Source of the DNA: Porphyromonas gulae DSM 15663
GTDB lineage: Bacteria; Bacteroidota; Bacteroidia; Bacteroidales; Porphyromonadaceae
Reading direction: 5' to 3'
Assembly (NCBI RefSeq): GCF_000378065.1
Contig: NZ_KB899166.1
Location: 1 to 47,473, forward strand
DNA: 47,473 nt
The notes beneath the pieces were generated by a model. It ran no database searches. It saw nothing but the letters and a program-made list of their open reading frames with translations, and was not told where the DNA came from. The translations under genes were made by a program, and so were the position numbers. Shown here in pieces: positions 16,485 through 25,303 of this stretch (its first letter is position 1; each line of letters starts with the position of its first letter).

Positions 16485-16492
16485 TATCTTTG
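16485..16492 (+). promoter_or_regulatory. -7 box of the pabB operon
   Basis: TATCTTTG matches TAnnTTTG and lies about 90 bp before the pabB start; no -33 TTTG box is present. Confidence 0.4.
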
Positions 16493-16583
16493 CCGAGAAA
16501 AAGGAGAATACCCGATCCGAAAAGCGATAGAACCATAGGGATATAAATGAGGATATTCTCCATCACAACGGCATCAGGCTAAT

Positions 16584-17597
16584 ATGACAAAGGCTTACGG
16601 GGCTGGCTGCCCCTTTCAAATGAAGGCAGAGGAAACGATCAGGCGAATGGATGAATCCGGCCGGTGCGGACGATCATTTCTGTTTGCCATAGACTTTGAG
16701 ATGGATGAGGGGATCTTCATATCGGAACCGCTGAATCAAAAAGAAATCCTATTCGACGTACGAGGACAAGGGAATGCTCCCACACATACCGATACGAATG
16801 AGAGCAAGGCTCCCGTGACTTTTATCCCCCACCCCGAATCATTGGAGACCTACCGACATCGTTTCGATCGGATCCGCACAGCCCTGATGCGTGGCGATAG
16901 CTTCTTGGCCAATCTCACCATTGCTACACCCATAGAGATGAATATCTCGCTTGAGAAGGTATTCAGTCGCAGCCGCGCCTCATACAAGCTCTTGATTCCC
17001 GAACGACTGGTTTGTTTCAGTCCGGAACGATTTGTCAAAATAGAGAATGGGCAAATTTCCACCAACCCGATGAAGGGAACCATAGATGCTTCCTTGCCGG
17101 ATGCCGCCGGCCGTCTGCTGTCCGACTATAAAGAAACGGCCGAACATCGCACCATCGTAGATCTGTTACGCAACGATCTGAACCGAGTCAGCCATCACGT
17201 GCGCGTCTCTCGCTTTCGCTATCTGGATGAACTCCGCACGAACAAGGGGCGACTGCTGCAAATGAGTTCGGAGATCACGGGGACACTCCCTGCGGATAAA
17301 GAGAAGCGTTTCGGCTCCATTATAAAAGAACTGTTGCCCGCCGGCTCCATCAGCGGAGCACCCAAAGAGGCTACTATCGAAGCTATACGGGAGGCAGAGG
17401 GGCAGCAACGAGGCTTCTACACAGGTGTTTTCGGTTATTTCGATGGAAGTAGCTTCGACTCGGCTGTAATGATTCGCTACATCGAACAGCTTCCCGATGG
17501 CCAATACCTTTTTCGCAGTGGCGGTGGTATCACCATCAACAGCCGCTGTGACGATGAATACCGCGAAACGCAACAAAAGGTATATCTGCCATTCTGA
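16584..17597 (+). CDS. pabB: Aminodeoxychorismate synthase component I
   Basis: The 337-residue enzyme converts chorismate and ammonia (from a glutaminase partner not in this window) to 4-amino-4-deoxychorismate, a precursor of p-aminobenzoate and folate. The chorismate-binding domain fills the C-terminal two thirds. NPMKGTI carries the lysine that distinguishes aminodeoxychorismate synthases (PIKGT) from anthranilate synthases, which have Ala there. DLLRNDLNRV, LLPAGSISGAPK, GFYTGVFGYF and FRSGGGITINSRCDDEYRET are the usual family motifs. The protein is shorter than the ~450-residue E. coli enzyme because the N-terminal domain is reduced, as in many Bacteroidetes. The class IV aminotransferase gene follows after 6 bp, completing the p-aminobenzoate branch. 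Confidence 0.9.
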   Translation: MTKAYGAGCPFQMKAEETIRRMDESGRCGRSFLFAIDFEMDEGIFISEPLNQKEILFDVRGQGNAPTHTDTNESKAPVTFIPHPESLETYRHRFDRIRTALMRGDSFLANLTIATPIEMNISLEKVFSRSRASYKLLIPERLVCFSPERFVKIENGQISTNPMKGTIDASLPDAAGRLLSDYKETAEHRTIVDLLRNDLNRVSHHVRVSRFRYLDELRTNKGRLLQMSSEITGTLPADKEKRFGSIIKELLPAGSISGAPKEATIEAIREAEGQQRGFYTGVFGYFDGSSFDSAVMIRYIEQLPDGQYLFRSGGGITINSRCDDEYRETQQKVYLPF

Positions 17598-17603
17598 TCG
17601 GAT

Positions 17604-18203
17604 ATGTGCTATATAGAAACCATCCGCATCGAAGACGGCCTGCCCTATCTGCTTGCGCTCCATCGGGAACGAATGAGTCGCACATGCGACGAAAAGGGCT
17701 TTCCTCTACCGGAAATGCCTTGCCTGACGAATCTATGCCCTCGGGAATTGATGCATGGAATAGCCAAATGTCGTATTCTATACGGTAAGGAGGGGATTTC
17801 GGACGTTTCCTTTTCACCTTATACGCCACGCCAAATATCCTCCCTGCGTATCGTAACGGCCCCAGCCGATTTGGACTATCATTTGAAGCAGGCTGACCGT
17901 TCGCCTCTCGAAGCTCTTCTCTTGCAAAAAGGAGAAGCCGATGAGATTATTATCCTACGCGACGGACTCCTGACAGACACATCCTACACCAACCTTCTTC
18001 TACGTATGGGAGGAGAACTTCTCACACCACGCATCCCTCTCTTAGGAGGCGTACAACGCCGGTATCTGCTCCAAACGGGTCAAATACGACCGGCAGACCT
18101 GCAAATCGAAGACCTCAGGAAGGCAGAAGAAATACTGCTGATCAATGCCATGCTTCCCTTGGAGCATGCCATTCGCCTACACTCATCACAGATTATTCTT
18201 TGA
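17604..18203 (+). CDS. pabC: Class IV aminotransferase, likely aminodeoxychorismate lyase
   Basis: A 199-residue PLP enzyme of fold type IV. The lysine in CRILYGKEGISD is the likely PLP attachment residue, and LTDTSYTNLLLRMGGELLTP with PLLGGVQRRYLL is the usual cofactor-phosphate and C-terminal region. It is clearly shorter than the ~270 residues of E. coli PabC, mostly through loss of N-terminal sequence, but short versions are common in Bacteroidetes. Its start lies 6 bp after pabB, which argues strongly for the lyase step that releases pyruvate from aminodeoxychorismate to make p-aminobenzoate. The symbol is by context; a D-amino-acid or branched-chain aminotransferase is the alternative. 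Confidence 0.75.
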   Translation: MCYIETIRIEDGLPYLLALHRERMSRTCDEKGFPLPEMPCLTNLCPRELMHGIAKCRILYGKEGISDVSFSPYTPRQISSLRIVTAPADLDYHLKQADRSPLEALLLQKGEADEIIILRDGLLTDTSYTNLLLRMGGELLTPRIPLLGGVQRRYLLQTGQIRPADLQIEDLRKAEEILLINAMLPLEHAIRLHSSQIIL

Positions 18204-18245
18204 TTATCGGCTTTGGTTATCGGATCAAGTTATCCGACAGAAGGC

Positions 18246-19059
18246 TTAGAAGAGGTAGAAGATATTGCAGGTAGCCCCGATAGTATGGCCGGATGTTCGT
18301 TCGGCTTGCGGATCGGACAGGATATGTGAGATGACGCCGGGCGTTTTGCCATAGGCTATACCGTCCTTTCTTTTCATCAGGTCGCCATACAACCGCAGCT
18401 CTGCCATCAGGCGATCGGTATTCCGCATCGGAATTGAAACGTACAGAGAGGAGCGCACCTCCACACCCTCTCTATTACGATAGGCATAGGGCAAATAGGC
18501 CAGCTGATAGTCGAGCTGCTCCTTCTGGATGATACGAATCTTATACGAATGCGTCAGCACTATTCGATAAGCAGCCGAAAGCGAAAGTCCAAAATCCAAT
18601 TTGGAGCCGACATGGTCATAGGCTATACCGGCAAAGGGGCGTAGCATTCCGCTCATGGTATGGTGTCCATGCTTGCAGAGGGGCTATCAGCTTGGTATAG
18701 CGATCGAAGGCTATCGGCAGATAGGATTCGAAATACGCGAAACCGCTTCGCGATTCTTCGTGGAAGAGCGTCAGAGAGAAGTTGAACCGCTTGTACGTCA
18801 TATCTATACCGATCTCTTTTTTGACATTGCGATTCTCCCTGATAATCGGATTCTCGGGATTGTGGATATAAGCATAAGTGATGAGATGATCTAGTTCGGG
18901 ATTCTGCATATAGGCATTCAGTACCATGAAGTCACGGTAGATCTTGTCCGGATACAGATGATTCAGTGTAGGCAGCTTGTTTTCCATACCATACCCGGCA
19001 CGCAGGTTTATCGACAGATGTTCGGACCTGTACTGCCAGTGAGTCCTTGCACTTTCCAT
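18246..19059 (-). pseudogene. Broken C-terminal fragment of a TonB-dependent outer-membrane receptor
   Basis: Two reverse-strand frames, 19059-18616 and 18656-18246, overlap and together read as one beta-barrel tail. The first has NLRAGYGMENKLPTLNHLYPD, the late-barrel motif of TonB receptors, then alternating strand and turn sequence (YKRFNFSLTLFHEESRSGF); it runs out of frame near 18640. The second resumes with LRPFAGIAYDHVGSKLDFGL and ends in a phenylalanine (NIFYLF), the usual last residue of an outer-membrane barrel. A single-base shift near 18640-18660 separates them. No plug domain, signal peptide or TonB box is present upstream, so about two thirds of the receptor are missing as well. 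I regard it as a dead remnant downstream of ppdK. Confidence 0.75.
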
Positions 19060-19130
19060 ATCGAGTTAAGTGCAAAAAAGGAGGGAGGAGAGTATGCTCA
19101 GGATGAATCTCGGAGAGGAGAGAGAATAGG

Positions 19131-19173
19131 AATAAAAAAGAAAGAGCAAGCCCGACAACCGGACTTGCTCTTT
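19131..19173 (-). terminator. Terminator of ppdK (reverse strand)
   Basis: On the reverse strand the arms AAAGAGCAAG and CTTGCTCTTT (19164-19173 and 19141-19150) form a 10-bp perfect stem followed by CTTTTTTATT. A second inverted repeat (CGTCAGCCTC / GAGGCTGACG, 19192-19230) lies between it and the ppdK stop. Confidence 0.75.
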
Positions 19174-19240
19174 CCACTATAGACTGATAGCCGTCAGCCT
19201 CCTTGCACAAAGGCGGAAAAGAGGCTGACGTATTCTTTTC

Positions 19241-21967
19241 TTACTTGCCTTCTTCGATGACAGCCTGTGCTGCTGCCAATCGTGCGATGGGCACACGGAA
19301 AGGAGAGCAGGACACATAGTTCAATCCCACTCTGTGGCAGAACTTCACAGACGAAGGCTCACCACCGTGCTCACCGCAGATACCACACTTCAGATCGGGA
19401 CGAGCCTTGCGACCGTTCTCCGTAGCCATTCTTACGAGCTGGCCTACACCTTTCTGGTCGAGTACCTGGAACGGATCCACCTTCAGGATCTTCTTATCGA
19501 GATAGATGGGGAGGAACGAAGCGATGTCGTCACGAGAGTAACCGAAGGTCATCTGCGTAAGGTCGTTGGTTCCGAATGAGAAGAACTCGGCCGAAGAAGC
19601 GATTCTGTCCGCCGTAAGGGCAGCACGCGGTACTTCGATCATCGTACCTACCTGGAATTCCACACTGTCGCCCTTCTCTTCGAACAGCTTGGCAGCCGTG
19701 GCACGGATTACCTCTTCCTGATGCTTGAACTCATGGAGGATACCCGTCAGAGGTACCATGATCTCAGGCAGACAGACTACACCTTCCTTCTTCAGCTCCA
19801 AGCAAGCACCGAGGATGGCACGCGTCTGCATCTCCGTAATCTCCGGATAGGTATTGCCCAGACGGCAACCGCGGTGGCCGAGCATGGGATTGTGCTCCAT
19901 CAGGTCTTCCACACGCTTCTGGATCATCTTCACATCCACACCCATCATCTGAGCCATCTCCTCCTGACCCTTCAGATCATGAGGTACGAACTCGTGCAGG
20001 GGAGGATCGAGGAGACGTACATTCACGGGGAAACCATCCATAGCACGGAAGATACCCTTGAAGTCTTCCTGCTGATAAGGCAGGATCTTGGCCAAAGCAC
20101 GTACGCGACCTTCTGCCGTCTCACTCAGGATCATCTCGCGCATGGCTTTGATCTTCTCGCCTTCGAAGAACATATGCTCCGTACGGCAAAGACCGATACC
20201 TACCGCACCGAAGCTGCGAGCCATCTCGGCATCGTGAGGAGTATCGGCATTCGTACGAACTTTCAGCTTGGCATACTTATCGGCCAAAGCCATCAGATCG
20301 GTGAAGTCCTGATCCATTTCGGCGGCTTTCGTCTCCACCTGTCCTTCGTATATCTCACCGGTAGAACCGTTGATAGAGATGTAGTCGCCTTCGTTGAAGA
20401 GGGTTCCGTCGATCTCTACGGTACGAGCCTTATAGTCGATGTTCAATGCTCCTGCTCCCGATACACAGCACTTGCCCATACCTCTGGCCACTACGGCAGC
20501 ATGCGAAGTCATACCTCCTCGAGCCGTCAGGATACCTTCGGCGGCGGACATACCGGCCAAGTCTTCGGGCGAAGTCTCGATACGCACCATCACCACGCGC
20601 TTGCCATCCTCTTTCCACTGAGCGGCATCATCGGCGAAGAATACGATCTGACCCGTAGCGGCACCCGGCGAAGCAGGCAAGCCCTTGGTCAGCACGCGTG
20701 CTCTAAGGAGAGCAGACTTGTCGAAAATGGGGTGGAGCAATTCGTCCAGCTTGTTAGGCTCAATGCGCATAAGGGCTTCTTCCTCGCTGATCACACCCTG
20801 ACGCAAGAGATCCATGGCGATCTTTACCATGGCAGAGCCCGTACGCTTACCGTTACGGGTCTGGAGGAACCAGAGCTTACCTTCCTGTACGGTGAACTCC
20901 ATATCCTGCATATCGCGGTAGTGATCTTCCAGCTTCTGCTGCAGGGTATCCAGCTCCTTGTAGATTTCGGGCATGGCCTCTTCCATGGAAGGATACTGAG
21001 CCACGCGCACATCTTCTGCGATACCGGCTCTTTCGGCCCAGCGTTGCGATCCGATCTTCGTGATCTGCTGAGGCGTACGAATACCGGCCACAACGTCCTC
21101 GCCCTGAGCGTTGATGAGGTATTCCCCGTTGAAGAGATCCTCACCGCTACCGGCATCACGAGAGAAGCACACTCCGGTAGCCGAAGTTTCGCCCATGTTG
21201 CCGAATACCATGGCCTGTACGTTCACGGCCGTACCCCATTCTGCCGGGATACCTTCCATGCGACGGTAGAGGATGGCACGCTCATTCATCCAAGAGTCGA
21301 ACACGGCCATGATAGCACCCCAAAGCTGCTCTTCGGCGGAGAGAGGGAAGTCCTTGCCCGTCTGTGCCTTTACGGCTGCCTTGAAACGGGATACGAGGTC
21401 TTTGAGGTTTTCTACGGAGAGTTCGTTGTCCAAGTGTACACCATTCTCTTCCTTGACCTTCTCGATTATTTCTTCGAACGGATCTATGTCTTCCTTATTC
21501 GTGGGCTTCATACCGAGTACCACATCGCCGTACATCTGCACGAAGCGACGATAAGAGTCCCAGGCAAATCGTTCGTTGCCGGTCTTGCGTACGATACCGG
21601 CCACCACTTCGTCGTTCAGACCGAGGTTGAGGATCGTATCCATCATACCGGGCATGGAAGCACGAGCACCCGAACGTACGGATACGAGAAGAGGGTTCTC
21701 GGTGTCGCCGAATTTCGACTTCATCAGTCCCTCGATATTTCTGATCGCATCGTTTACTTCGCCACGCAGCAGTTCCACTACTTTGTCTCGGCCCAATGTA
21801 TAGTATTCCTGACAAACCTCTGTCGTGATCGTAAAACCGGGAGGCACCGGCACACCGATAAGATTCATTTCGGCCAAATTGGCACCCTTACCTCCGAGCA
21901 GGTTCTTCATCCCTGCTTCTCCCTCGGCCTTCCCATTGCCGAAGGTGTAGACTCTTTTCTTTTCCAT
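19241..21967 (-). CDS. ppdK: Pyruvate, phosphate dikinase
   Basis: The 908-residue enzyme interconverts pyruvate + ATP + Pi with phosphoenolpyruvate + AMP + PPi in the cytoplasm; in an amino-acid fermenter it links pyruvate to PEP for gluconeogenesis or, in reverse, to ATP yield. The order is an N-terminal nucleotide-binding domain (KNLLGGKGANLAEMNLIGVP), the phospho-histidine domain with GGMTSHAAVVARGMGKCCVSG (His489), and a PEP/pyruvate TIM barrel ending with CGICGEHGGEPSSVKFCHRVG. Length matches bacterial PPDK (870-910). It is one of the most codon-biased genes in the window, indicating high expression. Because of that bias long open frames appear on the other strand; they are shadows. A strong terminator follows. 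Confidence 0.97.
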   Translation of the reverse strand: MEKKRVYTFGNGKAEGEAGMKNLLGGKGANLAEMNLIGVPVPPGFTITTEVCQEYYTLGRDKVVELLRGEVNDAIRNIEGLMKSKFGDTENPLLVSVRSGARASMPGMMDTILNLGLNDEVVAGIVRKTGNERFAWDSYRRFVQMYGDVVLGMKPTNKEDIDPFEEIIEKVKEENGVHLDNELSVENLKDLVSRFKAAVKAQTGKDFPLSAEEQLWGAIMAVFDSWMNERAILYRRMEGIPAEWGTAVNVQAMVFGNMGETSATGVCFSRDAGSGEDLFNGEYLINAQGEDVVAGIRTPQQITKIGSQRWAERAGIAEDVRVAQYPSMEEAMPEIYKELDTLQQKLEDHYRDMQDMEFTVQEGKLWFLQTRNGKRTGSAMVKIAMDLLRQGVISEEEALMRIEPNKLDELLHPIFDKSALLRARVLTKGLPASPGAATGQIVFFADDAAQWKEDGKRVVMVRIETSPEDLAGMSAAEGILTARGGMTSHAAVVARGMGKCCVSGAGALNIDYKARTVEIDGTLFNEGDYISINGSTGEIYEGQVETKAAEMDQDFTDLMALADKYAKLKVRTNADTPHDAEMARSFGAVGIGLCRTEHMFFEGEKIKAMREMILSETAEGRVRALAKILPYQQEDFKGIFRAMDGFPVNVRLLDPPLHEFVPHDLKGQEEMAQMMGVDVKMIQKRVEDLMEHNPMLGHRGCRLGNTYPEITEMQTRAILGACLELKKEGVVCLPEIMVPLTGILHEFKHQEEVIRATAAKLFEEKGDSVEFQVGTMIEVPRAALTADRIASSAEFFSFGTNDLTQMTFGYSRDDIASFLPIYLDKKILKVDPFQVLDQKGVGQLVRMATENGRKARPDLKCGICGEHGGEPSSVKFCHRVGLNYVSCSPFRVPIARLAAAQAVIEEGK

Positions 21968-22332
21968 TTAGATTAGTCCGTTCGTTATTATTATGATTTG
22001 GATAGTTCTTACCTATGACAAAAAGCGATAACCGACTCCTTCTCCGAGCTTCCGGAGGAGGCTGTTTTTTGTTGCAAATTGCAAATTAACGAAAAAAGAG
22101 CAAGATACGCTACTTTTCACCACCCCTCAAGCCCATGAACCCCAAAGGGGTATGGGATAGGATAGTAGGCGAAGCATACTATACCAAAGGAGAAAAAGAC
22201 TTCCTCCCTCCTCGTTATGCCCTCTGTCCGAAGCGAATTGCCTCAATCATGAGCAACCCAAATATGGAACAAGGATATCCGCATTTTGTTCCAACGAAGT
22301 AAATAGCGAATGGCAATGCAGCCAAAAGCCTG
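21968..22332. other. Intergenic region upstream of ppdK
   Basis: No gene found. A weak hairpin (CTCCG-AGCTTC-CGGAG, 22042-22057) is followed by a T run on the + strand at about 22065, and TTAATTTG (reverse strand, 22082-22089) is a one-mismatch -7 box for ppdK. Nothing else stands out. Confidence 0.3.
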
Positions 22333-24771
22333 CTACGCTTCCTCTGTCAATGCCTTGGCAAAGGCTTCCACCCGCTCTATATGCGGATGCTTGTTTTTCC
22401 GAGCCAGCTCAATATCCGGGGCCAAGTTCCAGCCGATGGATTTCGCTCCGGCATTCAACAAAGCTGTCAGCTCTTTTTCCGCCTCGGCTCCCCATTCCTC
22501 GTAATAGTGCGCATATCTGTAGAACCATAACTCGGCCAGCAAGGGTTTCATCCTTTCGTTATTATCGGCACTCTCGAATGCTTGACGGATCAAACTATCA
22601 GCACGTTTGAGATCCTCACGATACGTAATAAGAAGATGAGCATAGTTGGCAAGCTTATTAGCGTTATTAGTATCTATCTCTAATGCTCGCTTGTAATACA
22701 CCTCGGCTTGGTCGTAATCGCAACGAATATTCTCTAAGAATAAGGCATAATTACCAAGAGCAGTGGCATCCTTCGGATCGGCCTCTAATGCTCGCTTGTA
22801 ATACCCCTCGGCTTGGTCGTAAGCGTGACGGATATTCTGTAAGAATACGGCATAATTACCAAGAGTATTCGCATGATTCGGATCTGCCTCTAATGCTCGC
22901 TTGTAATACACCTCGGCTTGGTCGTAATCGTGACGAATATCCTTTAAGAATAAGGCATAATTACCAAGAGTATTCGCATGATTCGGATCTGCCTCTAATG
23001 CTTGCTTGTAATACGCCTCGGCTTGGTCGTAAGCGTGACGAATATCCTTTAAGAATACGGCATAATTCCCAAGAGTATTCGCATGATTCGGATCTACCTC
23101 TAATGCTTGCTTGTAATACGACTCGGCTTGGTCGTAATCGTGACGAATATCCTTTAAGAATAAGGCATAATTCCCAAGAGCAGTGGCATCCTTCGGATCT
23201 GCCTCTAATGCTTGCTTGTAATACGTCTCGGCTTGGTCGTAAGCGTGACGAATATCCTGTAAGAATAAGGCATAATCCCCAAGAGTATTCGCATGATTCG
23301 GATCTACCTCTAATGCTTGCTTGTAATACACCTCGGATTGCTTGTAATCACGACGGATAGCATGTAAGAATGAGGCATAATTGCCAAGCTTATTGGCACT
23401 CTTCGGATCTGCCTCTAATGCCTTCTTGTAATACCTCTCGGCTTGGTCGTAAGCGTGGCGAATATTATTTAAAAATACGGCATAATTGCCAAGAGTAATT
23501 GCGTTCTTCGGATCTGCCTCTAATGCTTGCTTGTAATACATCTCGGCTTGGTCGTAATCGTGACGAATAGTATGTAAGAAATTGGCATAATCTCCTAATA
23601 GATTCGCATCTTGAGGATACTTGGCAATACCTTCTTGGTAGATCTTGTCTTTCTTGTCTATATCTGTCTCTTGATTTGCGTCAAACAAATAGCTCAAAGC
23701 ACCGGACAAAACATTGTGATATGATGCTGAGGTTTCCTGTGACAAACTCCTTTTTATCTCTGAGATTTCTTTTCTTTGTGCATTAATATTCTCAAGACGT
23801 CGATAAGTCGCCTCTAATAGCTCATGCATTGGATTAGGTCTTTTTATTTCCTCTATTCCATCAAGAAATTTATATCCTAATGCAGCATAACAATCGTACA
23901 TAAATATATCAAATCCATTTATTGTTATCAGAAAATCATTAGGATTCAGTATGTTTCGAGCTTTTGAAGAGAGTTTACCCCAAAGATGCTCTCGCCAAGA
24001 AAGATCGTTTTCTGAATCTTGATTAGATGGCTCTTCTCCAGGATTGTATACACACCAATAAATCTGCTTCCGATTATTGAGCGATGTGAAATAGTCCATT
24101 AAGCTTTCGTCATTTCCCCCATAGCCAAGCACAATCAGAAAATAATCCGAAAGGAATCTATCTAATATGTCTTCCCAGGCTTTTTGTATGGTTCCGGTAT
24201 GCTCCCGATCAGAAAAGGGATGGAAGAACAAATCCCGATGGACCTTCAGAATAATAGGCCTATCGCTACGTTTGGGCACATAACCGGCCAAAGCCTCATG
24301 CCCGGCGATGAAAGGTTTTTCCTTCGTATAAGTACGAATGGCATCCTCCAAAAGATTGTCGAAATTGGTCGTGATCACCACATTGTGCTTTTCCCTCACC
24401 ATGATATTAGCCAAAATAAGGTAGCCAAGGGATGGCTCTTTACCCTCCATATAATGTCTAATACAATCGTAACCGGATTCAGGGATATGGCCAAAACGTT
24501 TTTCATAGATCTGCGGATAGAACTCTCCCACATTGTCCTCTGAAATTCCAACCTTATTCTTCCATTTCGCAAAATCGTCTTTACCGCAATCCTCTTCTAT
24601 TTCCTGGATCCATTTCCTTGCCAAATCTGCTCCGGTGGGAATGTCGGAAGACATGGATGCTCCTGCTCCTATCAAGAAACAGAATTTCGGCCCTTTGGAT
24701 TCTCCGGAAGCATCTTTCAGCATCCTGACAAGTTGTCTTGAGGTGATAGTTTTTGGTAGCTCCTTATTCAT
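22333..24771 (-). CDS. SIR2-domain protein fused to a TPR array, candidate anti-phage NADase
   Basis: An 812-residue protein. The N-terminal ~290 residues are a SIR2-like domain: FLIGAGAS at 32-39 (nucleotide loop), TTNFDNLLE at 134-142 (Asn136, Asp138) and LKVHRDLFF with His178 at the place of the catalytic histidine, where most relatives have KxHG. After a linker rich in charged residues (about 300-350), nine 35-residue TPR-like units of the type LGNYALFLKDIRHDYDQAEx plus YYKQALEADPNHANT follow, then one divergent repeat and a helical tail. Bacterial SIR2 proteins of this kind (ThsA, DSR, Avs5 and others) deplete NAD on phage infection; TPRs often sense or oligomerise. The defence role here is inferred. 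Standing alone, with no obvious partner gene. The repeat array is described separately. Confidence 0.85.
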   Translation of the reverse strand: MNKELPKTITSRQLVRMLKDASGESKGPKFCFLIGAGASMSSDIPTGADLARKWIQEIEEDCGKDDFAKWKNKVGISEDNVGEFYPQIYEKRFGHIPESGYDCIRHYMEGKEPSLGYLILANIMVREKHNVVITTNFDNLLEDAIRTYTKEKPFIAGHEALAGYVPKRSDRPIILKVHRDLFFHPFSDREHTGTIQKAWEDILDRFLSDYFLIVLGYGGNDESLMDYFTSLNNRKQIYWCVYNPGEEPSNQDSENDLSWREHLWGKLSSKARNILNPNDFLITINGFDIFMYDCYAALGYKFLDGIEEIKRPNPMHELLEATYRRLENINAQRKEISEIKRSLSQETSASYHNVLSGALSYLFDANQETDIDKKDKIYQEGIAKYPQDANLLGDYANFLHTIRHDYDQAEMYYKQALEADPKNAITLGNYAVFLNNIRHAYDQAERYYKKALEADPKSANKLGNYASFLHAIRRDYKQSEVYYKQALEVDPNHANTLGDYALFLQDIRHAYDQAETYYKQALEADPKDATALGNYALFLKDIRHDYDQAESYYKQALEVDPNHANTLGNYAVFLKDIRHAYDQAEAYYKQALEADPNHANTLGNYALFLKDIRHDYDQAEVYYKRALEADPNHANTLGNYAVFLQNIRHAYDQAEGYYKRALEADPKDATALGNYALFLENIRCDYDQAEVYYKRALEIDTNNANKLANYAHLLITYREDLKRADSLIRQAFESADNNERMKPLLAELWFYRYAHYYEEWGAEAEKELTALLNAGAKSIGWNLAPDIELARKNKHPHIERVEAFAKALTEEA
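22681..23625 (-). repeat. Nine tandem 105-bp units encoding TPR repeats
   Basis: The word TAATGCT(C/T)GCTTGTAATAC or a close variant recurs at 22681, 22786, 22891, 22996, 23101, 23206, 23311, 23416 and 23521, exactly 105 bp apart. Each unit encodes 35 residues. Identity between neighbours at DNA level is high, so copies arose recently or are being homogenised. The residue after RH alternates Asp and Ala from unit to unit (HDYDQAE, HAYDQAE), suggesting growth by 210-bp pairs. Confidence 0.9.
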
Positions 24772-25016
24772 AATAAGTGCAAAGTCTTAAAATCTACTAT
24801 TGATAAATTGGTTTTCATAAGTGCAAATATGCAAAGAAAGCCTTAGTCGCACAAGGGATCTTTTATGATTTTCGATCTCATAATAGGCAAAACAGCCTTC
24901 CGGCAAGCATTAAAACTTGTGCCAAAAAAGTTTTCAACAGCGAAGAGGCGTTTGGAATGGTTCTAAATAAGCGGCTGAATGGAAAAGCAGAAGTGGCTGA
25001 AAAGAGATCGGGAAAC

Positions 25017-25127
25017 GATTTATATATAGACCATTTTCGATTTATATATTTATCGTTTTCAATTTATATATAAATCATTTTCGTTTTATATATAAATCGT
25101 TTTCATTATATATATAGATTGTAAAGC
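25017..25127. repeat. Tandem 22-bp AT-rich bricks, copy A
   Basis: Units start at 25017, 25039, 25061, 25083 and 25105, each of the form (G/A)ATTTATATATA-AATC(A/G)TTTTC, followed by a degenerate half unit GTTCTATATATAAAACG. The period is 22 bp except the last full unit, 23 bp. Confidence 0.85.
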
Positions 25128-25182
25128 GTTCTATATATAAAACGAGAAGCAGAAAAGGCTTCTTCGACAGATGAAATAAAAA

Positions 25183-25226
25183 GAGGCACCCACCCAAGTT
25201 CGCGACCGAACTCAGGCGGATGCCTT
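25183..25226 (-). terminator. Hairpin at the MITE end, acting as CoA-transferase terminator
   Basis: Imperfect stem of AGGCACCCACCCAAGTTCG with CGAACTCAGGCGGATGCCT; on the reverse strand it is followed by CTTTTTATTTC. It lies 78 bp past the stop of the CoA-transferase gene, with no other terminator between. Confidence 0.65.
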
Positions 25227-25303
25227 AGTATCTGACAAAAACGTCGGGATCTTATTCGCGCTTGTACATCACAAATCCGACACAAGCGTCCTTGCTCGAC
25301 CGA

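Larger units (their letters stand above)
24918..25226. mobile_element. MITE-like intergenic element, copy A (BrickBuilt-type)
   Basis: This segment is homologous, in inverted orientation, to 36667-37003. Shared landmarks in order are an outer arm with AAAAAGTTTTCAACA, TTTGGAATG and TTCTAAATAAGC; an array of 22-bp AT-rich bricks; AAAAGGC near a GAAATAAAA run; and an end hairpin with AGGCACCCACC. It encodes no protein. I recall a published P. gingivalis MITE called BrickBuilt that contains a short-unit minisatellite, and this fits that description; the name is from memory. Copy A lies between the SIR2-TPR gene head and the CoA-transferase tail. Confidence 0.75.

Noticed and set aside
16254-16546. 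Several overlapping 70-83-codon frames between the ATPase and pabB
   Set aside because: They occur in several frames on both strands across repeat sequence, share no signal or motif, and do not look coding.
19721-21976. A 751-codon open frame opposite ppdK
   Set aside because: It is the mirror of a strongly codon-biased gene; it shows no motif, no signal and an abnormal composition (many His, Leu, Arg, Thr), as expected of an antisense shadow.
22683-23360. 225-codon open frame with repeats LACNTPRLGRNRDEYPLRIR on the + strand
   Set aside because: It is the complement of the 105-bp TPR units, so its repetitiveness is inherited from the real gene.
22681-23625. Possible CRISPR or minisatellite outside genes at the 105-bp repeats
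   Set aside because: The repeats keep one reading frame and encode a regular TPR solenoid, so they are part of a gene.
25017-25127. Possible CRISPR array at the 22-bp bricks
   Set aside because: Units are contiguous with no spacers, AT-rich and diverged; no cas gene in the window.
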